A DNA stretch of 64,000 nucleotides from Paenibacillus fonticola DSM 21315 (GTDB taxonomy: Bacteria; Bacillota; Bacilli; Paenibacillales; Paenibacillaceae): assembly GCF_000381905.1 (NCBI RefSeq), contig NZ_KB907277.1, positions 1 to 64,000 on the forward strand, given 5' to 3'. The notes under the pieces were generated by a model. The model ran no database searches, had not been told where the DNA came from, and worked only from the letters and a program-made list of their open reading frames with translations. Below are positions 61,460-64,000 of the stretch, piece by piece. The translations under genes were made by a program, and so were the position numbers. Positions within the stretch are counted from its first letter, which is position 1; every line of letters starts with the position of its first letter.

Positions 61460-61984
61460 ATGCCCGCTGAATCCGGCACGAACGCAACATTTTATCATTA
61501 CCGGCTTCTGAAGAAGCTGGCCATTCCAAAGTCATTAATCTATAGCTTGCTGACTCTTCCTTTAATTTGGCTTGCAGCGGAAATTTTCCTCTTTACATGG
61601 ACAAGTATATTTTTCTTCCTGCTGGCTATCCCAGTTGCACTATGGATCCAATATGTTATAGCCCGATCCGTACTGGTCATTAGCAGTCATTCTTATCGCA
61701 AGCGCTGGCGCTTTACCCGGCGATTACCGTGGATCGGTTATATGCCGGATCAGTATGTTGCCTTTGCAGTTTATCGGCGTGTGCAGATACATGCGTCATG
61801 GATCGGACTTGCGATTATTGGCATCCTGATTCCCTGGTCTCCTATATCGTTTGTATTTTCCTTATTCTTCTGGCATATGTGGAGTATGGCCCCGCGGCTA
61901 TACCCGTTAATTGGCTTCAAGAGACAGCCTAAAGAGGGCATGATCAAGTTCAATGAAGAAGATATCTCCTACTACATGCCTTGA
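61460..61984 (+). CDS. Membrane protein of unknown function
   Basis: About 174 residues. I do not recognise the family. It has three or four hydrophobic segments: LIYSLLTLPLIWLAAEIFLF, ~TWTSIFFFLLAIPVALWIQYV, and SWIGLAIIGILIPWSPISFVFSLFFWH, with a basic loop HSYRKRWRFTRRL between. ATG at 61460 has AAGGAGGG twelve bases upstream; the open frame begins 13 codons earlier without a ribosome site. Plus strand, convergent with the lipoprotein gene. Confidence 0.75.
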   Translation: MPAESGTNATFYHYRLLKKLAIPKSLIYSLLTLPLIWLAAEIFLFTWTSIFFFLLAIPVALWIQYVIARSVLVISSHSYRKRWRFTRRLPWIGYMPDQYVAFAVYRRVQIHASWIGLAIIGILIPWSPISFVFSLFFWHMWSMAPRLYPLIGFKRQPKEGMIKFNEEDISYYMP

Positions 61985-62013
61985 TTATTATTAACACTGT
62001 CCAGCTATAATCT

Positions 62014-62049
62014 AAAAAAACCTGTTTCCTGCGTACAGCAGGAAGCAGG
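62014..62049 (-). terminator. Terminator between the membrane protein and lipoprotein genes
   Basis: CCTGCTTCCTGC/GCAGGAAACAGG stem (one mismatch), short loop and seven T on the minus strand; it fits the lipoprotein gene. The stem could also stop plus-strand transcripts, less well. Confidence 0.8.
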
Positions 62050-62096
62050 CCGAACCTTTAATGCCTATCCCTCCGCCATTTCTGGAGTAAAGATAG

Positions 62097-62525
62097 CTAC
62101 GGACTGCTCTCCAGTCCCTGTATTACGGTCTTCTTATCTTGCTTAGGCACCAATACCGTAAACGAATCATCATGAATCGTTAGTTGAACGACTAGCTTAT
62201 CTTTCTGGTAAACTCGCGTCGTTCCAGAATTCTGGTCTTCTTGTTCCGTCCAGCCCCACTCATGGATCACCTGCTGGTATTTCTCTGGCACACTGCTGGA
62301 TTGTTCGATTCCTGTCAAGGAATAATGAACATAATCCATTCTGGAATTGTTCAGAGCCGTTTCCGTTATACTAGCTTCCTTCGGAACCGGGAAGCTCTTC
62401 TCGACAGCTGATCCCTCAAAATTTGTCCAAGAAGGCGTGGAAGATGCACAGCCTGTGATGACCAACAGTACCATCCAGACTACCCCCATGAAGCACAAGG
62501 AATACGCTCTTCCTCTTTGCCGCAT
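62097..62525 (-). CDS. Predicted lipoprotein, unknown function
   Basis: 142 residues with a signal peptide (YSLCFMGVVWMVLLVITGCAS) and lipobox ITGC, so the mature protein should be lipid-anchored at Cys 26. The rest (VPKEASITETALNNSRMDYVHYSL..., QVIHEWGWTEQEDQ) matches nothing I can name. ATG at 62525 has AAGGAGG eight bases upstream. Single gene with its own terminator. Confidence 0.8.
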   Translation of the reverse strand: MRQRGRAYSLCFMGVVWMVLLVITGCASSTPSWTNFEGSAVEKSFPVPKEASITETALNNSRMDYVHYSLTGIEQSSSVPEKYQQVIHEWGWTEQEDQNSGTTRVYQKDKLVVQLTIHDDSFTVLVPKQDKKTVIQGLESSP

Positions 62526-62799
62526 GTTCTATTCCTCCTTACCCACCTAACATAATAAACTATAGATCCACTAATATTGACAAAAATCCCAATAATATGA
62601 AGGAAAGATAGGCTAAATTTCCTAGTCGATAAAACTACCATTCTCATTATAACGCCAGTATCGCTCATGTCGGTAACAAAAAGGTTACATTCAAATGAAG
62701 AGTTTATTGAAAAAATGGATATTTCTCATCCGGCCCTGCAGAGAATAATACCGGTTTTATCTTTTTTATCCTCTATTTAAATTGGCACTTCAATACTAG

Positions 62800-63891
62800 T
62801 TACTTCCCTTCAGGCAATAACTCACTGAAAGGAATAGTAAATTTGGGTATTCCATAACTAAACGGCGTATACTGGTACAATTGAAAAAAGACCTTTAATT
62901 TTCCCGCCTGAACATAAAAACCTGTACCCGGACCAACCCCTGTGAAACCACCGAAATATTCCGGGATCGCCTGCAATTGTGCTGTTAATTCCTCGTTCAG
63001 CTTCAATTTGTAGTCCTTATTCGTACCGAATAAATCATCCATCGTCAACATTTTCCCGTCACGCAGAGAAAACGTGTACCCCTCCTGATCGGTCATTCCA
63101 TGAGCCCCGCCCGTGTATTCATACTTTTTTATGACGAGGCTAAGGACACCTTCCGCGTTATAGGTGATTGCATAACTGCTCTTGAACTCGTACGGATGCT
63201 CTGAGCTGTCCTCCCTCATCTGCAGCTGCTCTTCGATCCATTCCTCAAATCGCAAATTTGTCTTCTTCAATACTTCATTAATAGACTTCTCGGCTTCTGG
63301 GTTAACCAAATTGCTAATTTGCGGATAAGCGAGATGAATGACGGCTTTATCCGTTTCTTCACGAACGGTCACAGTCTCGATATTCAGCTTATTTTCTTTA
63401 GATCTCATTACATTCAATCTTTTCGTAGGGGAGTACCAATCCCCTTGATACCCTAAGTAATCACTAAGCAGTCTAAATGGAACGAACAGGCGTCCGTTAA
63501 CAAGCTTACCTTCCAGATGGGGTGTATAGAAGCCGTTAACATCAATACCAATCCAATCCCCGTCTACGCTCAGATGGACTGTTCTAAAGCCCTCTCCTAT
63601 ACTGTACATATGGCTGGCTGCATCATATTGCAGCGGCATGTTTAAAACATCTCTTAGAAACGTCACAGGGATCCAGGTCTGACCGTCAATGAACAACCCG
63701 TTTTGCTGTGTAATGACTCCGTTTGATTTGAGTACTACAATAGGTGGGCCTGCATTTTTATTACTTGCGATAGCAGCCTTGCTTACGTTACCCGCTGTGT
63801 CTTCCGCTGAAGCTGTATCTGTTCCAGACGCAAATGAGCTTGCGAGCAGCAGAGCTGCTGAGAGAAATAGTTTCATCCAAGACTGGTTCAT
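62800..63891 (-). CDS. Secreted protein with copper amine oxidase-like and DUF3298 domains
   Basis: About 363 residues. Signal peptide (MNQSWMKLFLSAALLLASSFASG), then a stalk with two copper amine oxidase N-domain-like repeats (VITQQNGLFIDGQTWIPVTFLRDVL and LEGKLVNGRLFVPFRLLSDYLGYQGDWY), which are common on Paenibacillus surface proteins, then a DUF4163/DUF3298 region (TVREETDKAVIHLAYPQI, YTGGAHGMTDQEGYTFSLRDGKML) like that of PdaC and RsiV. No enzyme motif seen. I use ATG 63891 after GGGAG; a TATAAT -10 at 63934-63929 excludes starts above about 63920. Confidence 0.82.
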   Translation of the reverse strand: MNQSWMKLFLSAALLLASSFASGTDTASAEDTAGNVSKAAIASNKNAGPPIVVLKSNGVITQQNGLFIDGQTWIPVTFLRDVLNMPLQYDAASHMYSIGEGFRTVHLSVDGDWIGIDVNGFYTPHLEGKLVNGRLFVPFRLLSDYLGYQGDWYSPTKRLNVMRSKENKLNIETVTVREETDKAVIHLAYPQISNLVNPEAEKSINEVLKKTNLRFEEWIEEQLQMREDSSEHPYEFKSSYAITYNAEGVLSLVIKKYEYTGGAHGMTDQEGYTFSLRDGKMLTMDDLFGTNKDYKLKLNEELTAQLQAIPEYFGGFTGVGPGTGFYVQAGKLKVFFQLYQYTPFSYGIPKFTIPFSELLPEGK

Positions 63892-64000
63892 TAGTAGGCG
63901 TTCTCCCATTATTTTGTTTACCAATCTCATTATAGTAAAAATTAACTCTGTACTCTTTACAGATTCCCTTACAGTATTGTTTTATTTGTACGCAGTATCT

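Overview
The window is a low-to-mid GC, spore-forming Firmicute chromosome segment, most likely Paenibacillus or a close relative. Signs are the 5' start of a 16S rRNA gene with a Paenibacillus-like first 110 bases, a dense set of sporulation genes (spoIIE, spoVT, spoVG, yabG, yabP, yabQ, fin, gin, sspF, ricT, abrB), strong AGGAGG-type ribosome binding sites, many TTG and GTG starts, and gene order matching the Bacillus subtilis region from csfB to the rrn operon after lysS. Nearly everything is on the minus strand, so the order of transcription is from right to left. Only abrB and one membrane-protein gene near 61.5 kb are on the plus strand.

Left part (0-16 kb): 16S rRNA start with tandem promoters, lysS, greA, dusB, a small XRE regulator, the folate/PABA operon (pabB-pabA-pabC-folP-folB-folK), cysK, hslO, coaX, and a nadA-nadB-nadC block that is not at this place in B. 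subtilis. Together these make lysyl-tRNA, folate, cysteine, CoA and NAD.

Middle (16-38 kb): ftsH, hpt, tilS, the kinase yabT, the vWA protein yabS, spoIIE with a Spo0A-type promoter, yabR, divIC, yabQ, yabP, rqcP coupled to an HU gene, mazG, the flippase-like yabM, spoVT, a PrsA-like foldase and mfd. This is cell division, sporulation, ribosome rescue and repair.

Right part (38-64 kb): fin, pth, a repeat-filled 0.8 kb gap where B. subtilis has ctc, then prs, glmU, spoVG, purR, ispE, sspF, veg, yabG, rsmA, rnmV, yabE under a c-di-AMP (ydaO-type) riboswitch, tatD, an HD phosphohydrolase, abrB, rsmI, a tRNA methyltransferase, yabA, ricT, holB, yaaR, the c-di-AMP receptor darA, tmk, an Orn/Lys/Arg decarboxylase with a long Q/E/K/R-rich insert, gin, and three less conserved genes for surface or membrane proteins.

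The points most worth a second look are the two families of tandem repeats between pth and prs, the low-complexity insert in the decarboxylase, a helically phased array of TGTCGAA-like motifs upstream of the HD gene and abrB, a 28-bp palindromic element present twice, the c-di-AMP riboswitch together with the c-di-AMP receptor gene, and several exact alternative-sigma promoters (SigG for sspF, SigK for yabG, SigH for spoVG). I see no prophage, insertion sequence, CRISPR array, tRNA gene or defence system.
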